Shown: positions 22,110 through 32,760 of the stretch, in pieces
How the letters are laid out: every line of letters begins with the position of its first letter
How positions within the stretch are numbered: the stretch's first letter is position 1
Assembly (NCBI GenBank): GCA_946894095.1
Contig: OX335651.1
Location: forward strand, 19,676,501-19,740,500
Length of the DNA stretch: 64,000 nucleotides
From: Incurvaria masculella
Lineage: Eukaryota; Arthropoda; Insecta; Lepidoptera; Incurvariidae
Direction: 5' to 3'
Made by a program: the position numbers and the translations under genes
Notes under the pieces: model-generated
The model's input: the letters and a program-made list of their open reading frames with translations, nothing else
Told to the model about the DNA's origin: nothing
Database searches by the model: none

Positions 22110-22345
22110 GGCAAACGGTGACATCTTGTTCTCTGGTGTGTCAAATGTAGGGGCGCTATTCATTGTACCCACAGAAGAGAAAAGGAAGGAGATGTGTCAT
22201 GTGGTCGCTTCTTGCGCCCCGCCGCCGTTTGTACAAATTGCGCATATAACCGTTTTGAAAACCAGCCGCGCGTCGTATGCTATGCCACACCACATGTGCT
22301 CCTGAAATGCGTTCGCCAAGCTTGCACCCACACACAAACTCTACA
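22110..22345 (+). repeat. dispersed GC-rich repeat, copy 1
   Basis: Homologous in opposite orientation to 58558-58815. Shared blocks are GACATCTT, ACAGAAGAGAAAAGGAAGGA, ATTGCGCA, CGCGCGTCGTATGC, TCGCCAAG and CACCCACACACA. By eye the match is roughly 65-70%. I do not recognise the family. It could be the interior of a LINE or a duplicated host segment. Confidence 0.5.
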
Positions 22346-23115
22346 ATACGTTTGCGATTACGTTTTAGTGAGATCTCACATCTTCTCCATTTTTTTATAT
22401 GACCCTGATTTTCTACTCTTACGACAGCGGTATTCTTTAAACATTTCATAACTTTATTTTTATTTTAAGGACGATACATGAATATCCACACAATATGTCT
22501 TCATTAGCTTTGTTATTTTTCCATCGAGTATTTTTTCCTTTCGTTTTTCCTTTGCATGAGTTTTCTCAGCCATATCCTCTTCTCTAAGAAATCCTAGATA
22601 TTTTAAGGTGATACGGAACGCCCAAATTAGTCTTGAATTACTTATGGTTTATAATATTTACGTTATGCACCCTCCCTTGACAAAATACAAAATTGATACA
22701 TTAAAGCTACATAACTTTACGAGACAGCATAGAGATGGATAATGGTTGTGAAGGTACATCCTTCTCCAAAATTAAATCTACTTTACAAAACTATAAATCC
22801 AGTCTTGAAAGCAGTTCTCACGATTTTATAGCATCGTTAAAATTTTGCGGCGACGCGACCATCGTGTCAGGAAAACGATAAACGTCGCAAGAGCAACTTG
22901 GACATCTTTTATTTAGTTAATAATTGTTATTGTATGGACCTCGAGTCGGTATGCCGTCGTACGATTCGGGAACGTAAATGAATATGACGCTCGTAAAATT
23001 CGCACAAAGATTTGGGTTGATCGTAAAGTTTTTATGCCGCTCAAATAGGCCATCTTGCAGACTCGATACGCTTACGTTGCAAATACGCAACCAATAGCAA
23101 TATATAATTAGATGT
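22346..23115. other. no recognised feature
   Basis: AT-rich, with no assignment. Confidence 0.4.
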
Positions 23116-23129
23116 TATATTTTTTCAGA

Positions 23130-23404
23130 CAATGCCGGTATTTTTCTTAGCTCTATCCAACGCCGATTTTCTAACTAATCCCATATTGAGTCAAGGTTGC
23201 GTTTTAAGTCCAATGCTAACCACACGAGCCGTGATTAGCTTCTGGTTTCTTAGGTCTTGCACCGCTGTGCAAGAGCTCCTGGCTGGAGGCTGTTACACGT
23301 TCATGACAATGCCAGTATATTTATTTGTTGTTTTCATTGTTCCAGGTACGTCTGCCGCTAACGGAATCTTGCTGTGGTGGTATAGTTCAATACCTTTTTA
23401 CTAG
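23130..23404 (+). other. hydrophobic open frame with splice-like edges (weak exon candidate)
   Basis: A 90-codon frame follows a good acceptor-like TTTTTTCAG (about 23129) and contains a strong donor-like CAG|GTACGT near 23345. Its translation is hydrophobic (CYTFMTMPVYLFVVFIV), so it could be a transmembrane segment. No family is recognised, and mariner copy A begins just after it. It may equally be chance in AT-rich DNA. Confidence 0.2.
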
Positions 23405-23410
23405 ATAATA

Positions 23411-24659
23411 GGTCGGGGAAAAAGTCTTTTCGCATTATAGTATGTATGAACTTGTAATAAAATCTCTTTGGCTATACTATTTGTATCTGGCTGGTTTTGG
23501 TATCATTGAAAGTTTAAATTTTAAAGAACATAATTCCAAATTCAAATTAGGAAAATGTGTGATTCTCATTTGTTTTTCGTACTGTCAAAATGAGTGAATC
23601 TAATGAAGAAATTCGATACATTTTAAAATTTTACTACAAAAAAGGTAAAAATGCAACGCAAGCCGCGAAAAAAATTTGAGAGTAGCACAAATTTGGTTTA
23701 AGCGTTTTCAATCCGGAAATTTTGATGTCAAAGATGCACGTCGCTCTGGTCGCCCTATTACGGATAAAATGGATGCCATTTTTGAAAAAGTGGAGCAAGA
23801 TCGGCATATCAGTAGTTACGACGTAGCTGAAGAACTAGGAATTGACCACAAAACAGTTTTGGCGCATTTGAAAAAAACTGGGTACACAAAAAAGCTCGAT
23901 ATTTGGGTACCTCACGAGCTCACTGAAAGAAACCTAATGAACCGTGTACTCATTTGTGATTCTTTATTACGACGTAATGAAACCGAACCATTTTTGAAGA
24001 AGCTGATAACTGGTGATGAAAAGTGGATCACGTACGACAAGAACGTGCGAAAAAGGTCGTGGTCAAAGGCCGGTCAAGCTTCACAGACTGTGGCGAAACC
24101 CGGGTTAACTCGCAACAAGGTGATGCTGTGTGTGTGGTGGGATTGGAAGGGCATTATTCATTATGAGCTGTTACCACCAGGCAGGACCATCGATTCTGAA
24201 CTCTACTGCGAACAACTGATGAGATTAAAGCAAGAAGTTGAGAGAAAGCGGCCGGAATTAATCAACAGAAGGGGTTTGGTTTTTCATCATGATAACGCTA
24301 GACCTCACACATCTTTAGCCACTCAGCAAAAACTAAGAGAGTTTGGCTGGGAGGTGTTAATGCATCCGCCGTATAGTCCTGACCTTGCACCTTCAGATTT
24401 CCACCTGTTTAGGTCTCTTCAGAATTCTTTAGGCAGTGTCAGGTTAACATCACGAGAGGACTGCCAAAACCACTTGTCGCGGTATATTGATCAGAAGTCC
24501 CAATATTTCTATAGCAATGGGATCATGTCCCTACCTACAAGATGGCAAAAAGTTATCGAACAAAATGGTACCTACATACTTTAGTTAAATGTAAATAAAC
24601 CATATTAAAAAATGTTTTGAATTTTCTTAAAAAATGCGAAGAAACTTTTTTACCCTTAC
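23411..24659 (+). mobile_element. mariner copy A (cecropia-type), inactivated
   Basis: The left end GGTCGGGGAAAAAGTCTTTT follows a TA (23409-23410). The right end AATGCGAAGAAAC is intact but the last 14 bp (TTTTTTACCCTTAC) are mutated compared with copy B. The length of 1,249 bp equals copy B minus its 31-bp deletion. A broken gene and a damaged right end make this copy doubly immobile. Confidence 0.92.
23590..24584 (+). pseudogene. mariner transposase with a 31-bp deletion
   Basis: The gene starts with the expected MSESNEEIRYILKFYYKKGK. It stops after codon 29 (AAKKI, stop at 23677) because 31 bp present in copy B (encoding most of CDVYGPSAVSV) are missing. The deletion is flanked by a short TG repeat, which suggests replication slippage or end-joining. 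The remaining frame is open to 24584 and keeps the helix-turn-helix part (RRSGRPITDKMDAIF, ISSYDVAEELGIDHKTV), the WVPHEL linker and the DD34D triad: ITGDEKW, FHHDNARPH and PSDFHLF with the correct 34-residue spacing. The protein resembles the mariner part of primate SETMAR, which places it in the cecropia/Hsmar1 group. Confidence 0.92.
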
Positions 24660-25195
24660 TTTATAATGCTTTCCGTTTGTGTCATCAATCAGTGTTCCGT
24701 TATAATTATGTCCATTTCACCTTCAGCAGAATCTAAATTGTTTGATTGATTACATAGAACACCAAAAGTAATAGATAGACGGTACAAAAAGTTCTAATAA
24801 AAAATCATGGTCTTTGTGCCTTATGGTGAAACGCAGTTTATAAAAAATAATTAGAGATACATGCAAAACAATTAAATAAATATCGACATAATATTGTCTA
24901 CGGCAACGAAAGACAAACCAAGTGCGCGTTGTCCGTGTTACACCCAGGTGCATACCTCAAGGTTCAGTTCTGAGTCCCGCCTCGATGCTTGTAAAGACTG
25001 CGCGTGGGCACGCATATAGACAAGTTAGACGGGTGTGTGGGAGCAGTCATAAATTATCCTGTCTCACTCAATAGTAAAGATGTGAGCGAGAGAACTCGTT
25101 TGCCAGGAAAGCGAAAGCAGGCTTGTTTTATCCTCTCGCCGCTGGTCTTGAATGGACTTTACACAGTCCCACTGTGAATGGAGTTCTGCCCATCG
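24660..25195. other. no recognised feature
   Basis: No exon or repeat was identified. GC rises in 24950-25200. Confidence 0.4.
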
Positions 25196-25214
25196 AACCT
25201 AACCTAACCTAACT
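25196..25214. repeat. short telomere-type (CCTAA)n run
   Basis: Three CCTAA units in a row, the complement of the insect telomeric repeat TTAGG. A second such run is at 54255-54272. A run this short may be chance or a scar of break repair. Confidence 0.6.
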
Positions 25215-25662
25215 GATTACCTCAGTTTATTATAATTATCACTAATACTTGAATTTTGATCGCTACTCCCGTGTGTCGGCTACTGTGCGGTTGGTCTGGA
25301 ACGATTGGCGTCATGAAATATTAGGCTGTACGTGTGATTTTACCTGCAAGACAAGTTAATTATAAGTTTTCTGCCGATGTCATGACAGAACTAATGAATA
25401 TGCCGATCGATGAGATTATTCCCCTTGGTCCAATACCGGTTCGACTGCAAGGTGCACCGCGTGGGCGAGGATCAGAGTCCTACGCGGGTCCTGCTGTGAA
25501 AGAACTAGTTTGTGTCCTTATACATAAGATAGAGGTTGATATCCTTTGGGTTTATATTAGTAACACGTGGGAAGGATTGGGATAGCGTGCATTTAAATGG
25601 ACTCAATGTAAGTGAACTGATTCATTTTCTTTTATGTTGCGTTATTGTATGCATTTCATATT
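25215..25662. other. no recognised feature
   Basis: An 83-codon frame at 25334-25585 (MILPARQVNYKFSADVMTEL...) has no recognised domain. The rest is unassigned. Confidence 0.35.
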
Positions 25663-26095
25663 GTTTTATGTAACTGGGCATAAATGGCTTGTATCACAAG
25701 TATCGCCATGCTATCAGCCTTACACACCTCATTCCCAAAGGAATCAGGTGCCATGCCAGGACCTTCCCTTTATTAGCATAGCTAATAAAAAAATATAATT
25801 TTATAAAAAACAAAAAAGAAGTATTGGTCTCTGCAAATAAAAATACTTGAACGATTTGATTGAACTGAATGGAAAACACGAACATATTTTTTTCAATATT
25901 TAGATAGTACCACATAGTAGGGGAAGGGGACCTACAGATTTCATGCATGCGTTCCGAACTATCAAAATTCGTGACCAAACGCACTTACTAAACTCAGAAA
26001 GAGATAGAAAATGCTGCATGAACAGGACGGGTTATCGAGCGCATGCCCTCTGGCATGCAAGGCAAGTCTTTGCGCCCCTGAGCTACGAGCCACTC
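25663..26095 (-). repeat. SINE, full length with an internal insertion
   Basis: On the minus strand it runs from a tRNA-like head (GTAGCTCAGGGGCGCAAAGA) through the body to the ATGTAAC-type tail near 25663. An AT-rich block of about 80 bp at 25783-25858 interrupts it between the TGCTAATAAAGG and CAATCAAATC parts. The B box is mutated. Confidence 0.75.
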
Positions 26096-26224
26096 AAGGC
26101 ATCGTTGAAACGCCTAGCGCTAGTCGTCCCATCGGATTCGATATTTGTTGCCAGTTATTAAATACGTTTTCCATTAAATGGCACTAAAGTTTTAAAAGGC
26201 TTCATTAGATAAATAAATGTTGTA

Positions 26225-26335
26225 TTGTTGTGAGCTCCGTTATCTCGGATCGGCCTGTCTCGCCCGCGGCGCAGTTGCTAGAAGTGCCAGTCTAGAGCAG
26301 CAGATACCAGGTTCGATTACCTCACCGCTATGCCA
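26225..26335 (+). repeat. tRNA-like sequence, probably a SINE head
   Basis: CGGCGCAGTTGCTAGAAGTG followed by ACCAGGTTCGATTACC resembles tRNA A and B boxes at roughly the right spacing, but stems do not pair as in a tRNA. It is followed by unassigned AT-rich DNA. Confidence 0.35.
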
Positions 26336-26559
26336 ATAATTTCTAGTTTTGGTAATTTAGCTGGTACGTTCCATCGCAGTGGTTCCATCCAATGTATTAT
26401 TTTCGTCGGTATTTTACAATGCACGTGTTGAATGGTTTGTCGATTTTCGTTGACTTCTCGTTTCTGTTATTTATCTTCAAAATGTTGGTGCAAAATGTCT
26501 TACGGCGCAATTTATTTAAAGTCAAGTAGTCATGTTAAAAGTGTGAGCGGGAAAGATCC

Positions 26560-26690
26560 AGTTCAACGCAGCCCTTAAATATAAGGAAGGTCTTGGCATG
26601 GCACCTGATTACCATGTTTGGCCTAATCTCATGACAGTGGGTGTGAAATTAGCGTTCCATGTCGAGTTACATCAAACAAGATCGTTAGTT
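26560..26690 (+). repeat. SINE 3' end
   Basis: TATAAGGAAGGTCTTGGCAT then GGCACCTGATTACCATGTTT and GTTCCATGTCGAGTTACATC match the SINE tail of the 19000-19270 subfamily. Confidence 0.7.
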
Positions 26691-26724
26691 GATAGGCTTT
26701 TCTGGAAGGTGTAATATTTTTGTT

Positions 26725-26890
26725 ATGGTTTATGATTTATTGTTCGCACTGGGATTAGCCATATTTTATCAATAGCCAGTTCAGCAATCTCAGAGAAGAA
26801 GAACTGGCAAGAAATTCCGTTGGATTTTTTTTCAACGTCCACTTAATCTAAGTTTACAAAAGTATATACCCCTGCAACTGCACATAACAT
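26725..26890 (-). repeat. LINE-3'-end-like repeat, copy d (partial)
   Basis: CATATTTTATCAATAGCCAG, AGAAGAACTGGCAAGAAATT and TCTAAGTTTACAAAAGTATA match the family described at 18025-18440. Confidence 0.65.
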
Positions 26891-27128
26891 TGTCGCCGCG
26901 TGTACTTAGTTCACTTATCGATAAAGCGGAACTTAGTCCTTTTTCACTTACCAATTGAGGGAAATGTCGCTATTTATACTTACTTGCCTTATATCGTTTA
27001 ATCCTAACCACGTCGACCAGCAAAAATATTCCAGCATGGTTATAATGTTCGGGATTTCGACCGTGAAGCAAGGATTAATTAAAGAAAGAGCCCAGTAAAA
27101 AGAACTAGTTACTTTACGAATATACTAT

Positions 27129-27205
27129 AATGCTGGACCCGAACCAGCAAAATACACCATACGTGGGTATTGCGTCTACCGATTGCGCCACCTGCTGAAT
27201 TCTCA
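27129..27205 (-). tRNA. tRNA-like sequence, pseudogene or SINE head
   Basis: The minus strand has an A-box-like TGGCGCAATCGGTAGACGC, an anticodon-arm-sized spacer and a perfect T arm (GCTGG-TTCGGGT-CCAGC, five pairs with a seven-base loop). The acceptor ends do not pair, and the B box is GGTTCGGGTCC with one change from GGTTCGANTCC. It is therefore unlikely to be a working tRNA, and I assign no amino acid. Confidence 0.4.
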
Positions 27206-27263
27206 TAATTTGGAATTCTCCTACAGTCCCGTAATTAATGCCTCGTACTAACACACTATTGTA

Positions 27264-27369
27264 TTCAGAGTGGGCAGACTAACTTTAAACCGCCGGACTA
27301 GACCGGTTTTTGTATAGTTAGTTCGGTGCTAATCTCGTACTAAGTTTTGGCAGGTGCTCTCTGAATACC
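27264..27369. repeat. about 105-bp mini-MITE, copy 2
   Basis: Inverted ends GTATTCAGAG and CTCTGAATAC bound a 106-bp unit containing CGGTGCTAATCTCGTACTAA. It is homologous to 13036-13142. Confidence 0.75.
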
Positions 27370-28039
27370 ACTTACAGTGTTTACGATTATACCTGCATAC
27401 ATTTATTGAACGCTTCATCTGCGTTGCGGACATTGACTGCGAAGGTTGAAATGGATTGTTCGGGATTTTGTCAGTGACGATGCGCAGGCGCACGTCTCGA
27501 GCGGTCGTGCTGCGGCCCCGGCTCCGCTGTCACGAGCTGGCGCAGTCGGCGCGCACGATGGGGTATGGCTTTATCGTGAATCGGTGATCCGTGGGAGATG
27601 CAAAAAAACAAGTACATAATAACATTTATAAATATTTAGTTGGGAATCTGTTTCGGATTAAATTCATTGGATCATATTAAAAACTTTTTATGGAAAAGTG
27701 TAAAAAAAATACCGTGCCTTTTTGATGATCGGCGATGAATTATGCCCACATTGTCGTTTCTATAGTCCGACGTTTCGTTTGCAGGTCGCTGTTGCCTGTA
27801 GTGAAGGCGCATTTCCTTAAGGCTCCAACTAACTCCAGCGTTCAGCAAACAAACTATATTGTTACTCCAGAAGCAGTGATTTTGCGTTAGGGTTCATTTA
27901 TCGACATACCAAAGCAATAGACCGACAATCAGAGTACTTCTCTATACAAACGTTCGTACCACCTGTACGAAATTTTTCAGTGTTACTGTTATTCTATTTT
28001 AATTTGCCCGCTTATTGATAACGTTTCGGTTTTATATAT
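27370..28039. promoter_or_regulatory. unassigned DNA with a GC-rich island
   Basis: 27475-27570 is strongly GC- and CpG-rich. A plus-strand ATG at about 27479 opens a 36-codon frame (MRRRTSRAVVLRPRLRCHEL...) whose composition looks coding, but no family or certain splice site was found. It could be an exon or a promoter. The rest is AT-rich. Confidence 0.25.
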
Positions 28040-28202
28040 TACTAGCTGCAGTACCCGGCTCCGCTCGGGTTAGTGTCGGCTAAATTATTTCATGGATAAA
28101 AAGTAGCCCACATGGCTGATCCAAAATAGGGTCAAACTGGTCCAGGAAAATGTATCCATCTACCAAATTTAATCAAGATCGTTCGAGATGAAATAGCATG
28201 AT
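28040..28202 (+). repeat. RTE-type element fragment, copy 2
   Basis: ACTAGCTGCAGTACCCGGCT then CCGCTCGGGTTAGTGTCGG is the characteristic start shared with 56038 (ACTAGCTGGTGTACCCGGCT). The 3' tail is lost after a CAAGATCGTTC segment. Confidence 0.7.
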
Positions 28203-28800
28203 TTAATGAGAAACATCCAATAATTCCCATTTAGACCTTCTTTGACATTTGGTGGCTATTTAAAAAAAAGCATTTGCCGCCAGAACCTTTCTGCACTTGC
28301 ACTGCAACATTGTTTACCTAGTAAGTAAGTAGCGTGTAACGTAGGTAAGTTTTGCGTGGACTCCAACCCACAGCTAGCCTCAACATCGAAAACAGTAACC
28401 CATCTCGAACCTGACTACTCCCAGAGATCCTATACATTGATAAAATACGCACATAAATCGGGTAATCGCAAGTTATAAGAATTTAACACTCACTACTCAC
28501 CCTTCAGGTAATGAAGCGTTATATTATGTAGCCTATAAGTTTTGAGTAGAATCAGGCTAGACGTAGATACAATCCGCATCTAAATCGAGTAATTGGTTCT
28601 CAAGGATTTTGCCAAGTAGTCCTAAAGTTGCGGGAAATACCAAGCCGTACTTCGGTACAATAAAAGTAAGCGTTTGTAACAAATCGCTAGTGCTTTGAAA
28701 ATTCGCCAAACGGACACAACCGGCATGACGTCTGCCCTCACGCGTGTGCCCGTGCTCGGGTAGCGCAATCCATTCAGTAGTTTTTACGTGAAAGAGTAAC
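28203..28800. other. no recognised feature
   Basis: AT-rich, with no assignment. Confidence 0.4.
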
Positions 28801-28839
28801 AAACATCCATCCATCCATCCATCCAACCATCCATCCATT
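28801..28839. repeat. (CATC)n microsatellite
   Basis: About nine tetranucleotide units with one interruption (CAAC). The open frame reading through it on the minus strand is an artefact of the repeat. Confidence 0.9.
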
Positions 28840-29520
28840 ATTACAAACTTTCCCCTTTATAATATTTATTAGATTATTAGATGAACACGATTGCTTAAAT
28901 ACGTGAATTTCGTTATAATTACTTCAGTAAAATAGTGTTAGACAAATTCAAAAAATCAAAGATAACAAACACCGGACTTTTTACGAAGAAACTATCCCGG
29001 AAAAGAACAAATTAATTTATTTTCCTTCCTGGTAAATGGTGAATGCCACGGAAGCAAGTCCCTAACAATGGGCGTCTCCTTCTCTCTCGCTGAACACGCG
29101 CTTTTGTGTTCATACGCTCTATCTCGCTCGCTCATACTCGCAAGCTCGCACTCATGCACAAACAAATGAGGCCCATTCGCCATTTTGTTCCTTCCTAATG
29201 ATAACGTTTTCGAATCTTTCAGTCGCGCATTAGCCCGGCACTCACACGCATGCATGGTTACAAGCATGGCGGTTGCAGCCACCGCGGTCGCTACCGTATT
29301 ATTATTTCGGACGAAATGTTTTCTTGATTTCTATCTAATGATATGTATGTTTGCCTATGATAAGTTATTATACGGATCTTTGTATTCCTTTCACTCCGAT
29401 TCTTATAACTTTTAACCGCGTATTTCGGCATTTTGACGCATTGCAAAGCCTGTAGATGGCACATACGCTCGGATGTCAAGTCGACCACAGACTGACACGC
29501 AGTAGGGCATCAACGAGCGG
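28840..29520. other. no recognised feature
   Basis: Mixed composition with CT-rich and GC-richer patches at 29060-29290. No certain exon or repeat family. Confidence 0.35.
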
Positions 29521-29730
29521 ATAGGGCGCATATTACGTGGTACGCGGGGAAAAGCTGATGGTGCATCTTTAGTTGTAGATTATATCGATGGGTTCACTGT
29601 TGTATACGCGTGAAAATAGAGCGCGATAGGGCGCATATTACGTGGTACGCGGGGAAAAGCTGATGGTGCATCTTTAGTTGTAGATTATATCGATGGGTTC
29701 ACTGTTGTATACGCGTGAAAATCGAGCGCG
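29521..29730. repeat. 105-bp tandem duplication
   Basis: Two head-to-tail units (29521-29625 and 29626-29730) starting ATAGGGCGCATATTACGTGG differ by only one or two bases near their ends (AAAATAGAGC versus AAAATCGAGC). This is a very recent duplication, or an assembly artefact. There is no coding function. Confidence 0.95.
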
Positions 29731-29778
29731 ACGAAGCGAAATTAAGGTTTTTGACCTATACTTCTAATTTCTAAAGAG

Positions 29779-29818
29779 AATAGGGTTCCGTTTTCACACT
29801 TTGGGTACGGAACCCTAA
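29779..29818 (-). repeat. ACGG-family terminal fragment
   Basis: Only the terminal hairpin remains: AGGGTTCCGTTTTCACACTT then TGGGTACGGAACCCTAA. Confidence 0.8.
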
Positions 29819-30070
29819 TAATGTGTTTTCGAAGGCGTCGGATTATCAAGACAGGATATTTTTTTTTATTTTTTATTTTGGTCATTTACTGATCATATCA
29901 CCGATATCGAAAATGACGATAACGACGACGGATAATATTTTTTGTGATCAGTAGTTATCTATCAATCGTTAATAAGTAGTCTGAGCAAATGAAAGAAAAA
30001 AAAATACAAAACCGGCAAAGTTTCTGGTCGCTTCTTATTCGTTAGTCAAACCGGCAGAAAAATACGAATC
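29819..30070. other. no recognised feature
   Basis: AT-rich spacer. Confidence 0.4.
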
Positions 30071-30073
30071 TAA

Positions 30074-30312
30074 GGGCCGGTATTTCAATCGTCCCTCTTC
30101 CTAGCCTCAACTTTAAGCGAAGCTTAAGGAACAAAATGCAGCATTTTAACGCAAACTAAATGGTAAGCGAAGTTTTATAATGTCCCCAGCAATCTATTTT
30201 CAAAGCCCTATAACACCTTAAAGCCTCGGCTACCGTATAGTTTTGGTTCAAATGCTGCTTAAGCTTCGCTTAAAGTTGAGGGTAGGTAGAGGGACGATAC
30301 AAATACTGGCCC
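30074..30312. mobile_element. PIF/Harbinger-type MITE
   Basis: 239 bp flanked by TAA on both sides (30071-30073 and 30313-30315). Its ends GGGCCGGTATTTCAATCGTC and its mirror image extend into about 60-bp arms ending CTCAACTTTAAGCGAAGCTT. A three-base TWA duplication with GGGC-type ends is the pattern of PIF/Harbinger MITEs. No coding capacity is present. Confidence 0.8.
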
Positions 30313-30315
30313 TAA

Positions 30316-30712
30316 GTGCGTAATATAATGGTGATAAAAAATAACAACGGAGATAAAACATTAAAGAAGCTGAAAATAAAACATTTCTTTTTAATTTTTA
30401 TTCCGAAGAATTTTAAACGCTTCGGTGTAATTCGAGTGGCTGGAGAAAAATCTAACAAATATCTGTATTATTCGAAGGTCTTGATTTTGTAGGACACCGA
30501 CAACCCTCTAGATTCCATGTGAAACTGACTCCTGGTCCTATTAAGCACGACTAAGTTCCAACAGTTCTCCTCAAGGGAGTATGACTCTTGGTTACCTAAT
30601 GTTAGAGTCGTCAACAGCACTTCCTAAGATAGAATCCTGCTATCACGACGCGAAGTTGGTGCTATCTAAACCTAAATCTGCAGAGCATGCAATTTACTCC
30701 ATTCTCTGTCAA
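30316..30712. other. no recognised feature
   Basis: AT-rich, with no assignment. Confidence 0.4.
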
Positions 30713-30820
30713 GGATAAGGCAGGTCCTGGCATGGCACCTAGTTCCCATGTGGTGTGTTGGGCTAATACCATGACAGAACGTGTGGTATTAGCCATCCAT
30801 GTCCAGTCACATAAAAAAAA
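30713..30820 (+). repeat. SINE 3' end
   Basis: GGCAGGTCCTGGCATGGCAC, CCATGTGGTGTGTTGGGCTA and ATTAGCCATCCATGTCCAGT precede CACATAAAAAAAA. The tail is complete and the 5' part truncated. Confidence 0.8.
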
Positions 30821-31299
30821 AGGAATAAAGGGTTTTCATGCATGGTTCTTTTTTTGCAAGACAAAGAAATTCTTCATGTAGAATTAATTAAGTCACCGTC
30901 TCGAAGAGGTGATGATGTAGTCTGCAGTTACGCTAGGAATATTATTTCAGGATAATCGTATTAGTAGCAGCTTATGAGCGTTAAAAATAACCAATAACTT
31001 AATTCCCTGTAAGTCTCCTTTATTATTACACTACTAATAGAGTCGTTATACCCTATGAGGAGGCCTCCTAATGGAACAGTTGCATTCGATTTCTGAAACT
31101 TGAATCTTGTTTGAAGAAAGGCGACCATTCTTTGCCTAGGACGATGTAAGGAATATGCAAATATTGACAACATCTTATACTAAAATATGAAACGGCGTGG
31201 TAGGTTTAAGGGGCCACCCGGCAACAGTCGGCGCATTGTCAATAAATCTCTCGGCTCCCGTTATCAGATGTAAGCAAACTGTTTGATAAGAGATACGCG
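30821..31299. other. no recognised feature
   Basis: No family resemblance was found in this AT-rich interval. Confidence 0.4.
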
Positions 31300-31640
31300 G
31301 CGGCTTTGCCTTCTACAATATGTCAACAATACTCCCCTCCACAAGTCCATGCTGCATTCAGTGGGGCTCAGCTCAATTTGAACCCTACCGCTTCGACGTA
31401 AAGTCGGTGGATAACGTCGCGTTCGTACGTACGGAAACGACGCGCGCTCCGAGAGTCGTTCGTCTGACGGCCGCAGTCAAGCGATCGCTCCGCTCGCGGC
31501 CGCATCGAACCGCCGAGCGAGCGCGCGTCCTCGATCCAAGGTCGTTCCATTTTCAAATTCAGCGCGCGATTCGAATTAGCGCGGACGTATAAGGCCGACG
31601 ATAACCATCGTAACGGATCGCCTTATAAGCAGTGAATGTG
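31300..31640 (+). promoter_or_regulatory. possible promoter or first untranslated exon
   Basis: A sharp CpG-rich peak at about 31430-31590 stands in AT-rich DNA, about 1.2 kb upstream of the coding exon at 32761. It contains a TTCAGTG initiator-like site (about 31357) and TATAAGG/TTATAAGC motifs (about 31588 and 31622). The open frames on both strands across it are typical of GC-rich DNA. The link to the downstream exon is inference. Confidence 0.3.
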
Positions 31641-32760
31641 CCCCCCAGTGAATACTCCACATTGTGGTATTGGAAGAGAGGAAGTGACACTTGGACGTGT
31701 GTCGTGTGTGAGGAATCGAATTAAACAAAACAATAGCTGACGTACTAGAAAACGTCATATCCTCAAAGGGAACGCAGCGTGTATGAGGCAGTTATGGTTG
31801 GAACAAGTTTGCTTAATGAGACGTGCATGTTGATTATTTGAACAGCTGGTGACGGCTGCAGCCACTGTGATGCAAAAGAACAAGTCACCACTAGTATTGA
31901 AGATGATGTCAGCAGATGTGCACTAGCAGTTGATAAATCCCGATTTGTCGTATGATACCTTCTTAGCGAATTTAGTAGTGCCATTAGGACGTGTATGATA
32001 ATTCAATTATAGACTGTTCAAGGTCTAGTAGAATTTATTGGCAAACCTGCCGTGGAATTAAATATACATAAGATATGTAGCTCATTGTTCAAGTGTTAAA
32101 ATATTTAAAAGTGAATAGGTTTCACGCAGAGGTATTGAAATCTTACTTGTCTAGTGTAATCTAGTGACAATAATATCACGGACTTTTGTCAACCGTCTCA
32201 ATTTCTTAAAATATGCAGATTTAAGTAAAATCTAACCGAACTGTGGCCAGTGAAATCACAATTACTCTGAAAGTTGTCACAGACTAGCTTACGGATTGTT
32301 GAAAAAGAGGAGATTGACAAAAAAACCGCGACATTATAATGACACTAGTGAGATTATATTATGACATAATTAAAAATATTAAGGAATCGAAAGGCAAGTC
32401 ATAAATCAACACGAAACAATAGAAGTGCATAGGTATTAGATTGTTTAGGGATTACCGTTATAATCAATAGTCTGGATGCATCGTTATCATCGAATTAATT
32501 CTTATCGTTATTAATGTGTCATCAGCACCGATATCTTCACAACCCAAGCACCTCGTGTGACCCAACAGCCGGTAAAATTATGTATTTGATGTACTTTTGA
32601 TATCGACAAAAACAATGAACTGATAACCGTTTCCAACAAAGAAGTCCGACTACCAGGCGATCATAACAACGCGAGCTATTAAACAAAACGGCCCGCGGCC
32701 GCGAATCGCCGGACGATCGGGTGGTTAAAGGAGGCGAAGTGACAAAAGTACCGGGCGAGC
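31641..32760 (+). other. probable 5' leader or upstream region of the 32761 exon
   Basis: Mostly AT-rich and free of the window's repeat families, which is notable here. The last 60 bp become GC-rich and run without a stop-defined gap into the ATG. Confidence 0.3.

Noticed and set aside
21813..22172. 119-codon minus-strand frame
   Set aside because: Its 5' part overlaps the dispersed repeat at 22110, and frames are open on both strands. Only the short 21879-21947 piece is kept, as a weak candidate.
26225..26335. A working tRNA gene
   Set aside because: Box-like motifs are present but no cloverleaf can be drawn, and the B box is shifted by one base.
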